A model generated the notes under the pieces. The model did no database searches and had not been told where the DNA came from. It was given only the letters and a program-made list of their open reading frames with translations. This document shows, one piece after another, positions 11,891 to 20,775 of a stretch of DNA of 64,000 nt. Origin of the DNA: Miscanthus floridulus. Its lineage: Eukaryota > Streptophyta > Magnoliopsida > Poales > Poaceae. The stretch's first letter is position 1. Every line of letters begins with the position of its first letter. The position numbers were made by a program, and so were the translations under genes. The stretch spans positions 3,124,804 to 3,188,803 of the forward strand of contig NC_089586.1 of assembly GCF_019320115.1 (NCBI RefSeq). Direction: 5' to 3'.

Positions 11891-12460
11891 CGTTTCTATG
11901 CTTAGCTACTAAGATATGTACCCCTCTTGTACTTTTGATTTATTTCAGTAAAGCTATTATGATTTCTCTGACCACTCTAATGTGTCACTTCGAAGTCTAT
12001 TGTTATTCTAACTCTACCAGTTAAAACCGACCACCATTCCTTCTCGGGTTCTCGGAGCAGGCCCTATCTCCGGTTCCTCCCAACGCGTGCATGGGATCCG
12101 CTCTCTATGCTATGGGTGATCGGCAGGTGCTCTCTGGTTTGACTTTTGTGTTTCTACGTGTGCACAAGCTACGCACCTCACACTCCAACCGCAAGACAAA
12201 CCAGGGCCATACAAACCTTTTAGGATGACATGTTGACTAAACTAGTACAACTAAACAGAACGCCAACATGTTCTAACTTAGTTACATCAACATGATATCC
12301 GAGCTTAAACACGTTTTCTACAAAACAAACAAGCTTATGTTGATATACAAGTACGTTATTACAAGCTTGCCTGAAAAGGTCCAAGTTTATAATAACCCAA
12401 CTACATCTTCTTCTACAACTATAGCCTACTCTATTGGCTGGTCAGGGCACGTGGCGCCTG
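11891..12460. other. Tat 3' region, non-coding
   Basis: This lies between the integrase end and the antisense ORF. It is AT-rich with no recognisable domain, and is probably untranslated 3' sequence of the element. Confidence 0.5.
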
Positions 12461-13085
12461 CTACTCGCTGGGCCTGACATCGTGCTCGGGTCTCAGGGAC
12501 TCTAGCATTGATCGAGCTGAAGAAGATGGCCCCGCCGATGCCTGGCTGGTCGAGACTACAGGCTTCGTTGGTTGGCTTGAAGATGACGGTGCTCCCAGCT
12601 GACTTGTTGACGGTGTTCCTTGTACGGGTGGTGTCGCACCTCCACACAGGTTAATATCACCAATTATTTTCACCGACAAGTCCAGCTAGGTCATCCATAC
12701 CTCCTTGGCCTTGTCTAGATCTACCTCCTTTGGGTATCCTGCCTCCAGGCGCTTGAGATCGATCTGGGGGTAGTGAGCACATACCATGCTTAGCACATGT
12801 GCGCCTACGTACTCTCTCGCCTCCTTCATGAACCCCTAGAACCATCCCCATGCCCTTTGGCATCTCTCGATCAATCCTAGCTGTGGCGTCCTTGGCACAT
12901 CTTTTGCTAGCGCCGGATCGATGAGGTTAAGGACTGGCAAAATGCCCTTTGCCACCTCCTAGCATCGGCTTTTCCAGGTGTCACGGTCCTTGGTGATCTC
13001 TTGGCATTGCGCCTTCCAGCCATCACGGTCTTTCATCATGGCCTCCAGATGCTTCTTTGCATTGATTTTTATAACTGCAAACCGC
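12461..13085 (-). pseudogene. Antisense ORF of the Tat element (C-terminal half of the 'putative gypsy-type transposon' protein family)
   Basis: On the minus strand a broken reading runs from about 13085 to the stop at 12461. It has a Lys/Arg/Glu/Asp coiled coil (AMMKDRDGWKAQCQEITKD), then LAKDVPRTPQLGLIERC, an Ala/Arg helix, YPQIDLKRLEAGYPKEVDL, and a Ser/Pro/Thr-rich tail ending HDVRPSE. Three stops interrupt it. Such antisense genes between integrase and 3' LTR are known in Tat elements; the N-terminal domain of the family (PF04195-like) is missing here but is seen on the + strand at 62.25-63.14 kb. Its function is not established. Identification rests on pattern memory. Confidence 0.6.
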
Positions 13086-13229
13086 ACATGCTGTTAAGAC
13101 GTTAGACCATGCCAAACTACGGTAGGCAACAAAAATGAGCAAAGACGGTTGGACAACAACTTACCTTTCAGCTCATCTATCATCTTGGTCGTGTGGTCCC
13201 GGAGCTGCGACTGTCCCGACCACCATCGT

Positions 13230-13988
13230 GCTCGAGGACTGTTTTGACCACTCTCGTGCTCGGGACTGTCTCTACCGCCCTTGTGCTCGGGGACTGTCCC
13301 GACTATGGTTATTCTTGGGGATTCATCGTTTTCCCCATGCTACGCTCGGGGACTGCCCTGACCACTCTCCGACCATTGCTCGGGGACCGCTCTCCTCGGC
13401 TACATGTGATTTGTACTCACATACAGTTGAGAGGCATTTATTTTTTCTCACTTAGACCTTGCTACAAGGTTGATACCACGCCTTCCAGCAAGCTCGGGGA
13501 CTACATCGGTATGATGCACCTACCGGTGCAGCTCGTATCGCTTGTAAGACAATTGGATTCTCAACTTAACTGGGAATTCTTTTTAGACCCTGGCACCACG
13601 TGCCTACGTCACCTACTACCAGGCTCGGGGACTAAGTGGGCACACTTCACCTTGTGGTGAATGTGCTTATTTTATCGACCCCTACGCTCTGACTGTTGGC
13701 CATAACTACTACTGTACAAGGGTCACTTATATTTCTTTTCAGAAATACAAGTGGGCACACTTGACCAGGAAAGAAATCTTTTTCTTTTTTCTTTAGAGCA
13801 CCATGCATTCTTCGGACAACCGGAATCTTCAGCTATAATTGTGGTCTACTGCTCTCTGTGCTGACTAGAATACTGGCACATTTGCTTGGTCAATGTTTCA
13901 ACCAGTTGGAGATGACATGAAGACAGACCGCATTAGCCGAAGAAGATCAAACGGCGTGTCGCAACAAAATACATGGTGCTCGGGGACT
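13230..13988 (+). repeat. Eight dispersed polypurine-like GCTCGGGGACT motifs before the Tat 3' LTR
   Basis: Copies occur at 13230, 13258, 13285, 13344, 13378, 13492, 13623 and 13978. The last, GCTCGGGGACTAGC, touches the 3' LTR and is the likely true polypurine primer; the others are near-identical, some with one change. The spacing is irregular. Confidence 0.75.
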
Positions 13989-13991
13989 AGC

Positions 13992-14461
13992 TGTGGGGGT
14001 ATTAACCCCTATACCCTTACGGCTAGGTTTGGGCTGGCCCGGACCAGGGGGTCCGGCCCACTAGAAGACGATGCGCGGCCCAGCCGATCTACTCAGAGTC
14101 CCGCGCAAGGAATCAAGGCAGACTTGGAGATCAAGCAAGATCCTGGTCGGTTGGAATAGGAATCCTTATTCGACCACCTATGGCAATTGTAACTGGTTGG
14201 AATTAGTTTCCAGATCTATAACCTTGCCTCCCAGACTATATAAGGCGGGCAGGGGACCCCTCTCAAAAATCATCTCATTTACATACAGCAATACAATCAG
14301 ACGCAGGACGTAGGTATTACGCCTTCATGGCGGCTGAACCTGGATAAAACCTCGTGTCTGTCTTGCGTCACCATCTCATTCGTAGCTTGTGCACCTGTCT
14401 ACCAATAATCCACTACCTTGGGCATATCCCTAGGTAGACTGCCAACCATATTTCGTCGACA
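13992..14461 (+). repeat. 3' LTR of the Tat element
   Basis: TGTGGGGGTATTAACC to TCGACA, 470 bp, with a TATA box at 14237-14243. It pairs with 4754-5223. Differences from the left copy are almost all transitions. Confidence 0.92.
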
Positions 14462-15446
14462 GGTGGTGAGGTGGTCACCGATGCTCGGGGAACAAGGCCT
14501 ACGGGCCACGGTTCAAAGAACCGAGGGCACCGGGAGACGGCGGGGTCAAGGGGAACCCGCCAAGGCCAATACGGTGGTCGGAGGGGAGTGCCAAGACGGC
14601 GGTCGCCATGGCCGATGATAGAAAGCTCGCGGGCGCACGCAAAACGGGGTCAACGGGCCACAAAACAAGAAATAAGCTACACGGGGAGAGAGAGGGGAGA
14701 ACAGCGAAGCTCACAGCGGGGAGAAACGGGGTCGACGGTGGCTCGGAGATGGCGGTTCGTGCGGTGGGGCGGACGGCAGATCCCGGCGACTTTGGAGCAG
14801 CGGTTGTATCTTCCTCGTGCATAGGTGAACGGGAAAATGGAGCGGGGAGGGGCGGTGAGGGGTTCGACACCCTTTTGTAGAGGCCAGGCATGGGGCGACG
14901 AGCCCATGTCGCGAGGAGCGGGCACGGGGCGGTTGCGGCATGGACTCGCGCGGTGGTTGCGGGAGGTGGGGGACGGTGCCGACAGGTGGGGCCAGGTTGG
15001 CAGTGGCTGAGGTGCGGAGAAAGGAGTGGCAGCGGTTGCCTAGCCGAGCGGTGCTAGGCCGCGCGCCTTGTGGGCGGGCGGTGCTGGGCTGGCTGGGCTG
15101 GCGGCTGGTGTGGAGGGAGAAAAGAGAGAGCGGGCTTGCGGTTGAGAAAAAATGGAGCCGGGCCGAAAGTGAAGAAAGGAAGGGGAGGGAAAAGAATTCC
15201 TTTTTTTTCCAAATACATTTTCCAATCTCATTTCCAAGTTGAATTTGAATTCAATTAAAATTCTAGTCAAAGCCAATCATTACAAAAACAAATGTGCAGC
15301 AGCATGAATGCATCAACATGTTACTAACCTTATATTTGATTTTATTTTCACAAAAATGATTTCTTTCCTATATTTCAATGCTCACATAATAACATAATTA
15401 AATCGAATTTTCTTATTTCAAAAGACTAAAATTTTTGGGTGTTACA
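14462..15446 (-). repeat. 3' LTR of the Tekay-like element, proximal part
   Basis: The LTR resumes after the Tat insertion with a GC-rich stretch (14470-15190), then AT-rich sequence, and ends GGGTGTTACA at 15437-15446, the imperfect inverse of its TGTCACACCC start at 2786. Several open frames in the GC-rich part overlap on both strands and show no family signature. Confidence 0.8.
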
Positions 15447-15463
15447 ATTCTACCCCCCTTAAG
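15447..15463 (-). other. Polypurine tract of the Tekay-like element
   Basis: Read on the minus strand this is CTTAAGGGGGGTAGAAT directly before the LTR. It fixes the element as minus-oriented and 15446 as the LTR edge. Confidence 0.8.
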
Positions 15464-15495
15464 ATGAATCTCGTCCTCGAGATTCGAGTGATTGC

Positions 15496-15830
15496 TTACT
15501 CAAACAGTTGGGGATAAGACTTTCTCAGATCCTCTTCTCTTTCCCAAGTAGCCTCATCCTCTGTATACCGATTCCACTGCACCTTGCACATTTTTATAGT
15601 TCGGCTTCTTGTAACTCTTTCTGTAGTTTCTAAGATCTTTATCGGATACTCTTCATATGTAAGATCTTCCTTAACAGTAAGCTCTTCCAAAGGAATCTTC
15701 CCTTCTGGTACTCGCAAACACTTCTTTAATTGAGAAACATGAAACACATCGTGCACACCTAACAAACTCTCATATAGTTCCAACTGATAGGCTACTTCTC
15801 CAGGTGTTAGCACTTTTCCAAGTCACCATC
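15496..15830 (-). pseudogene. Integrase C-terminus with chromodomain-like tail
   Basis: The minus reading has GVHDVFHVSQLKKCLRVPEG, the conserved segment at the end of gypsy integrases, then YPIKILETTERVTRSR, KVQWNRYTEDEATWE and a terminal EDLRKSYPQLF. The last part is the chromodomain-like region that directs chromovirus integration. Only about 105 residues remain, ending at a stop just inside the polypurine tract. Upstream (to 15830) the frame decays. It closely resembles the tail of the other Tekay element at 42645. Confidence 0.8.
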
Positions 15831-17079
15831 AATCTCATTCCAACGAAGATATCACCAGTTCAAGACCGACTTGGTGAAGGTATCCTGTAGATTTTTGTGA
15901 TCCTCCTATATGTTACTTTTACTTCCAAGAAGATAGTACTGTCATGCTCCGCAATGAATAACTCCAAATAACATGTCAGTTAGTTCAACTCACGCTTCCT
16001 TAGTTGACTTAATGAACAAGCCACTTCTTTGGGTACCACCACGCTTCTGCTGCGCAAACTAGAACGTATGATTCTTCATCTTACAAATTCTTCAACTTGG
16101 CTACCCCCCTTAAGAAAAGATAAACCAGGGGACACCAAAGTATAGCTTGCATCTCCTTCTAGATGAGCTAACTAATATCAAGACGTTCTGTCATCCCATT
16201 GATACTCTTGTATATAGGCAAGAACAAGAAATCTAGAATTCTTCGCGAGCAGAAAAACAGCAGCGTCGTAAAACGGCTGTAATTCTCATTCTGTTAATCC
16301 AATGAAGTTGTAGCTTATACCGTTCGAAAGCTTATAAAATTCTCCACAACTTTAGTATAGAACACTTTTCCAAATTCCTCGGTTTTCTTAGTCGAAAACA
16401 GTGCACAACAGAAACTGTTCCAAGTTCCAAACAGCACAAATGCATCCCCTTGTGATTTTCGTATCTCCATAACCAAAATAGCTATAAAGGTGATTCTTTC
16501 GCTCAGAGAAAGATATTGAAGTCTACTATTGTCCAGAATTTTCTCATGATTTTTGGTCATCCAAATTCAGAGATATAAGCCAAAGAATGCAGACTGCTCC
16601 AAAAAGACAGATAGGGAAAACAGAAGAAAACCAAAACCTGACTATTTATTTCATTAATCCTTATGCCTAAGGCCTATAACTAAATAAAATTGTAGGAACA
16701 CCCAACAAAATCATTGCAATCATTACAAAGATTCAAAACATTCATAAGCATGATGACAATTCAACAATCAATAAAGATACACAACTCAAACATTGACTAA
16801 ACTTACGATACTATCGCCCTTATTATACTAGGGGTAACAATCCTAAAACTCTTCTTCAGATTACGCAAGAAGGTGGTGAGAAACAGTTCTAAAGGCATGT
16901 CAAATCAAGGAGTGGAGATGAGAACAAAGATTTTAAAATAAGCATCAAGGTAGAGATGAATAGCAAGGGTAGAGATATAGTAGAGAAGAAAATATCAAGG
17001 TTCATAGATCAAGGGTCTTTGCAGCAACTTATAAACCTTAAAACGACCAGTTTCTACTAGGCTTGGGTCCTACAGTCAA
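15831..17079 (-). other. Degenerate internal region of the Tekay-like element
   Basis: This is AT-rich sequence between the integrase fragment and the primer site. I see no gag, RT or RNase H motif. A 16315-16560 minus open frame is not recognisable and probably lies in untranslated leader sequence. Confidence 0.5.
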
Positions 17080-17095
17080 CACTACTCTGATACCA
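17080..17095 (-). other. Primer binding site of the Tekay-like element (tRNA-Met type)
   Basis: Minus-strand TGGTATCAGAGTAGTG sits three bases from the LTR edge at 17099. The first eleven bases match the common plant initiator-Met site. Confidence 0.85.
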
Positions 17096-17098
17096 ATT

Positions 17099-17876
17099 TG
17101 TCACACCCAATTTTAAGGATAAAATTGGATGCATAAAGCTCATGTGTGCCCAGGGATCAGTCACACACATAAGTCGACAAATTATAAAAAGTATCATCAC
17201 GGTGTATCTTACATCACGGTTAATAATATCACATAGTCTTATACAACAAGCGGAAGATAAAATGTAAACTCTCTCGTGGAACTTCATCACAGGGAAGGTC
17301 AACTGGTTGACCTTAAGCCTAATAATCCTCAAGAAACTCCTCATACCCGTTGTCATCTGTTACCCATCCAGGATTTTTATCCAAAAATAGAAAGTAAACA
17401 AGCGTAAGTACTTCCCGTACTTAACAAGATAACATGGGGTTATGAAGCTCAAAAAGGATGACACAGGTTTACTGCAGTTAGCACTTTTAGTAAGTCAAGA
17501 TTTTATTATCAAGTTTAATCAAGTTATGCTTAAGCTCCCATTTATACCCACATAATCAGATGTCAGAATCATTTGCATCATATTATCATCGTATACCATC
17601 ATAAATGAACCACAAAGAGTAACCGATTATTCTGTGAGTTTTCTGGGCCGCTCGTGACCGTGAGCACGGCTGTTATAACAGTTTGTAACCCTCTGTAGAG
17701 GTGGTGCACATTCACCGCGAGTCGTGATTCCCATATGCCCGGGTTAATTACTCCCATGTCACTACCAAGGTGAGCGGGCAGGGTACACTATGAAGCCATT
17801 TCATAGGTTTCTCTAACAAGTTAGGGCCGCTAGGTTTCCTCGGCAAACAGATGTAGGAACCCCCCTTTCCTATGGC
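17099..17876 (-). repeat. Truncated 5' LTR of the Tekay-like element
   Basis: It matches 2786-3564 almost throughout and stops abruptly after CCTATGGC; at 17877 Reina coding sequence resumes. The missing outer ~2.2 kb of LTR plus the lost Reina gag and protease mark a single deletion junction at 17876/17877. Confidence 0.85.
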
Positions 17877-18825
17877 TTCTCGCTGTCCGATGCAGGTGGA
17901 TTGGCATAGAAAATGGATGATAATTCCCTATGGTCAAGGTCATAGTTTATTGTAAGGTGAGCTGGTCAGTCTACTTGTCGGTTTTGTCATTCAGGTGACC
18001 ACTATGTTGGCGGATGCTACTGTGGCAAGTCCTGAACCTGTTCCACCTAAGATTGCAGCACTCATAACAGAGTTTCAATCTGTCTTTGCTCCTCTGACTG
18101 GCTATCCACCGGCACACCATTGTGACCATGCCATTCCATTGATACTGGGAGCCAGCCCGTTCTCTGTCAGGCCCTATCATTATTCTCCCTTGCTGAAAGA
18201 TGAAATTGAACGTCAAGTGACTGAAATGCTGCACGCCAGTTTGATCCAGCCCAGTTCTAGTCCATTTTCTTCCTCAGTGTTACTGGTCCAGAAGAAGGAT
18301 GGCACATATCGCTTTTGTGTGGATTTCAGACAACTCAACGCCATCACCGTCAAAGCTAAATATCCAGTACCAGTCATTGAAGAGCTTCTCGATGAACTTA
18401 CCAATGCATCTTGGTTTTCTTGTCTCGATCTGACAGCAGGATACCATCATATTAGATTGAAGAGTGGGGAGGAATTCAAGACTGCTTTTCAAACTCACAC
18501 CGGCCACTACGAGTTTCGTGTCATGGCTTTTGGTCTCACAGGAGCTCCAGCCACCTTTCTCAAGGCCATGTACACTACTCTATCTCCTCTGTTGCGGACA
18601 TGTGTATTGGTTTTCTTTGACGACATTCTCATTTACAGTCATTCCTATGAAGAACATGTTGCGCATTTGCGGTTGGTCTTTCAGTTGCTTCAGTAGGATC
18701 ACTGGCAGGTCAAGATGTCCAAATGTCACTTTGCCTAACGCCAGCTTCATTACTTGGGGCATGTGATTTCTGAGAAAGGTGTGGCCACTGACCCTGATAA
18801 GGTGCAGGCGGTCTTGCAAAGGCCT
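17877..18825 (+). pseudogene. Reverse transcriptase of the Reina-like element
   Basis: After a short protease-RT linker, RT is open from about 17995 to a stop at 18697. Motifs in order: VLLVQKKDGTYRFCVDFR at about 18280, ASWFSCLDLTAGYHHIRL at 18410, MAFGLTGAPATF at 18523 and the catalytic VFFDDILIYSHS at about 18609, with FDD in place of the more usual IDD. The reading then continues with a stop through QVKMSKCHFA*RQLHYLGHVISEKG to the end of RT near 18825. Stops at 18697 and ~18737 look like C-to-T changes. The protease is gone. Confidence 0.85.
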
Positions 18826-20394
18826 ATTGCACGGTCAGTTAAAGAATTGCTTGCCAAGTTGGCCGTGGCACTGGATTCAGTCCCTTACTTTGCTCTTCGT
18901 GATCGATTGCTACGCTACAAATGTCGTATTTAGGTGGGTGCTGATCCTGAGTTGCAGACTCGTCTGATTGCAGCGGTGCACTCTACTGTTGTTGGTGGGC
19001 ACTCCGGCGTTTCCGTCACATATCGCCAATTGAAGCAAATCTTTGCATGGACAGGCATGAAGTCAGCTGTTCAGTCTTTTGTAGCAGCTTGTGTTGTCTG
19101 CCAACAAGCTAAACCGGACCGTTCCAAGCTGCCCGGCTTGTTACAGCTGTTACCGGTGCCTGACAGCGCCTGGTCCGTGGTATCCATGGATTTTATTGAA
19201 GGACTGCCATCATCACAAGGTTCTAATTGCATCCTGGTGATTGTCGATCTTTTTTCCAAATATGGCCATTTCCTGCCTCTTAAGCATCCTTTCACTGCAC
19301 GTTCCGTGGCTCAGCCGTTTCTATCTCACGTGTATAAGTTGCATGGTATGCCACAAGCCATTGTCTCAGATCGAGATAAGGTCTTCACAAGTCATTTTTG
19401 GCAGGAGTTGTTTCAGTTGGCTGGAGTGGAGCTGCGGATGAGTACTGCTTATCATCCATAATCGGATGGACAAACCGAACGGGTCAATCAATGTCTGGAG
19501 ATGTTCCTGCGTTGCTTCGTGCATGCTTGCCCACAACAGTGGCGACAGTGGTTGGATCAAGCTGAGTTCTGGTACAACACCAACTGGCACTCAGCTTTGG
19601 GGCATTCTCCTTTTGAGGTGTTGTATGGTCATGCACCGCGCCACTTTGGCATTGCCAGTTCTTCAGTCACCGACATTCCTGACTTGGATACTTGGCTGTC
19701 TGACTGAGCCTTGATGTCGGAGGTCATCCGCCAGCATCTGAATCGCGCTAAGCAACGCATGAAGAAGCAAGCTGATGAGCATCGGTCCGAGCGACAGTTT
19801 CAGATTGGTGATCTGGTGTTCGTTAAAATTCAGCCCTATGTGCAATCTTCCTTGGCTCCGCGCAGCAATCAGAAGCCGGCCTTCAAATTCTTTGGACCAT
19901 TCCGTATCTTGGATCGCGTGGGAGAGGTGGCATACAAACTGGAGCTTCCGGTTTCTTCTTCGGTGCACCCGGTATTTCATGTTTCACAGCTCAAGAAGTC
20001 GGTGGGAACTCATCATTCTGTCACCAGTCATCCACCTTCTGAGGCGGTCCTGTGGAGCATCCCTGACCGAATTCTTCAGACAAGATCCATCACCAAGGGT
20101 AAGCGATCTATTTCTCAGGGTTTGATTCAGTGGTCTAACCTACCACGATCTCTAGCTACTTGGGAGGACTTGGAGTTTCTTCGACAACAGTTTCCCCGCG
20201 CCGCCGTCTGGGACTGGCTCGGCGCGCAAGGAAGGGGGAATGTTATGCCTGCATCTTCTACTGTGGTATATCCAGCACCAGAAGCTGAAGAGGAACAAAG
20301 GCCGCTGCGGGAGAATGGGCTGCAGCTACGAAGGTCCAGTCGGCCTAGAATTCCTAACCGGCGTGTCTCGGGCGGCGAATGGACCAAGGCGTGA
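18826..20394 (+). pseudogene. Integrase and chromodomain-like tail of the Reina-like element, RNase H deleted
   Basis: At about 18845 RT-end sequence SVKEL passes directly into LAKLAVALDSVPYFAL, the integrase linker, so RNase H is absent. Integrase keeps the zinc-binding region (HSTVVGGHSGV and CVVCQQ), VVSMDFIEGLP with the first Asp, IVSDRDKVF with the second Asp, and TERVNQ with the Glu. Stops occur at 18931-18933, ~19459 (in HP*SDGQ) and 19705. The tail holds HPVFHVSQLKK, then DRILQTRSITKG, QWSNLPRSLATWED and FPRAAVWDW, a chromodomain-like segment. The frame runs 154 bases into the 3' LTR and stops at 20392-20394. Confidence 0.85.
20228..20240 (+). other. Polypurine tract of the Reina-like element
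   Basis: AAGGAAGGGGGAA abuts the 3' LTR start TGTTATGCC at 20241. It lies inside the end of the pol reading frame. Confidence 0.85.
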
Positions 20395-20591
20395 CTTCGG
20401 CGTCTTATATACGGATAGGTGTGAGTCGAGAGGGGCTATGAAAGATAATTGTAATCACTTGCATCCTCCTGCAAACTTCCTCTGACTTCCGGCCCCATGC
20501 TTTGTTATCCTTCCTCTGCTCCGTTCCTGCTTCCACCTGAAATTCTGTAATATGCCACTCGAAATACCAGGATTCATCTGAGATCGTAACA
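20241..20591 (+). repeat. 3' LTR of the Reina-like element
   Basis: 351 bp, TGTTATGCC to GATCGTAACA, with a TATATA box at 20406-20411. It is followed by the CATTA duplication at 20592-20596. Confidence 0.9.
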
Positions 20592-20597
20592 CATTAA

Positions 20598-20619
20598 CCC
20601 CCCCCCCCCCCCCCCCCCC
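20598..20619. repeat. Homopolymer of 22 C
   Basis: A run of 22 cytosines followed by a CT-rich stretch, just outside the Reina target duplication. The exact length is likely to vary and is prone to sequencing error. Confidence 0.9.
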
Positions 20620-20654
20620 TCCTCTCTCTCTTGAGAAACATATTAACCCACTCT

Positions 20655-20775
20655 CGCGTTCCGTTTAGATTTATCAGCCCGGCTTATCAGTCATGGCAAG
20701 GTATTTTTCTCTGACAACAAAATAGTACCAATCGACTTATCAGCCGCAGAAACCATGAGCCGAACAGCGCGTAAT
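20655..20775. repeat. MITE of the CGTTCG/GAACAG family
   Basis: It begins CGCGTTCCGTTTAG, has paired GACTTATCAGCCG-like and CAGCCCGGCTTATCAG blocks, an AGGTATTTTTCTCTGACAAC core and ends AGCCGAACAGCGCG. It is related to the copies at 853, 23165 and 33380. Confidence 0.45.

Larger units (their letters stand above)
4754..14461 (+). mobile_element. Tat-lineage Ty3/gypsy element, innermost nesting level
   Basis: Two LTRs of exactly 470 bp (4754-5223, 13992-14461) flank gag, protease, RT, RNase H, a second RNase H domain, integrase and a long 3' region with an antisense ORF. The extra RNase H after the normal one, the TGGC-type primer site and the antisense ORF are hallmarks of the Tat lineage (Retand/Grande/RIRE2-like). 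It sits inside the LTR of the Tekay-like element. Flanking pentamers GGCCG and GGTGG match at only 3 of 5 positions, so the target duplication is decayed or unproven. The coding region has many in-frame stops. The LTRs differ at 38 positions by my count, 36 of them transitions. Confidence 0.92.
2786..17876 (-). mobile_element. Tekay-like Ty3/gypsy remnant, second nesting level
   Basis: Its LTR starts TGTCACACCC at 2786 and ends GGGTGTTACA at 15446, about 2.95 kb once the nested Tat element is removed. The other LTR copy starts at 17099 but stops after 778 bp at 17876. The polypurine tract beside 15446 and the tRNA-Met site beside 17099 both read on the minus strand, so the left LTR is the 3' LTR. 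Only a chromodomain-bearing integrase tail survives inside. A deletion took the outer 2.2 kb of the 5' LTR together with part of the host Reina element. Lineage is inferred from the long LTR and chromodomain tail. Confidence 0.85.
1572..20591 (+). mobile_element. Reina-like Ty3/gypsy chromovirus, outermost level of a three-level nest
   Basis: Two 351-bp LTRs (1572-1922 and 20241-20591) flank a tRNA-Met-type primer site, a coiled-coil gag start, RT, integrase, a chromodomain-like tail and a polypurine tract. CATTA duplications bound it. Short LTRs with an initiator-Met primer site and a chromodomain after integrase fit the Reina lineage; the name is inference. About 15 kb of the interior is a nested minus-strand gypsy element inserted in gag, and a deletion has removed the rest of gag and the protease. 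The LTRs differ at 16 positions by my count, all transitions. The element is dead: stops, a frameshift and a missing RNase H domain. Confidence 0.9.

Noticed and set aside
14499..15242. Several overlapping 80-130-codon frames on both strands
   Set aside because: GC-rich part of the Tekay-like LTR; no family pattern and frames overlap on both strands.
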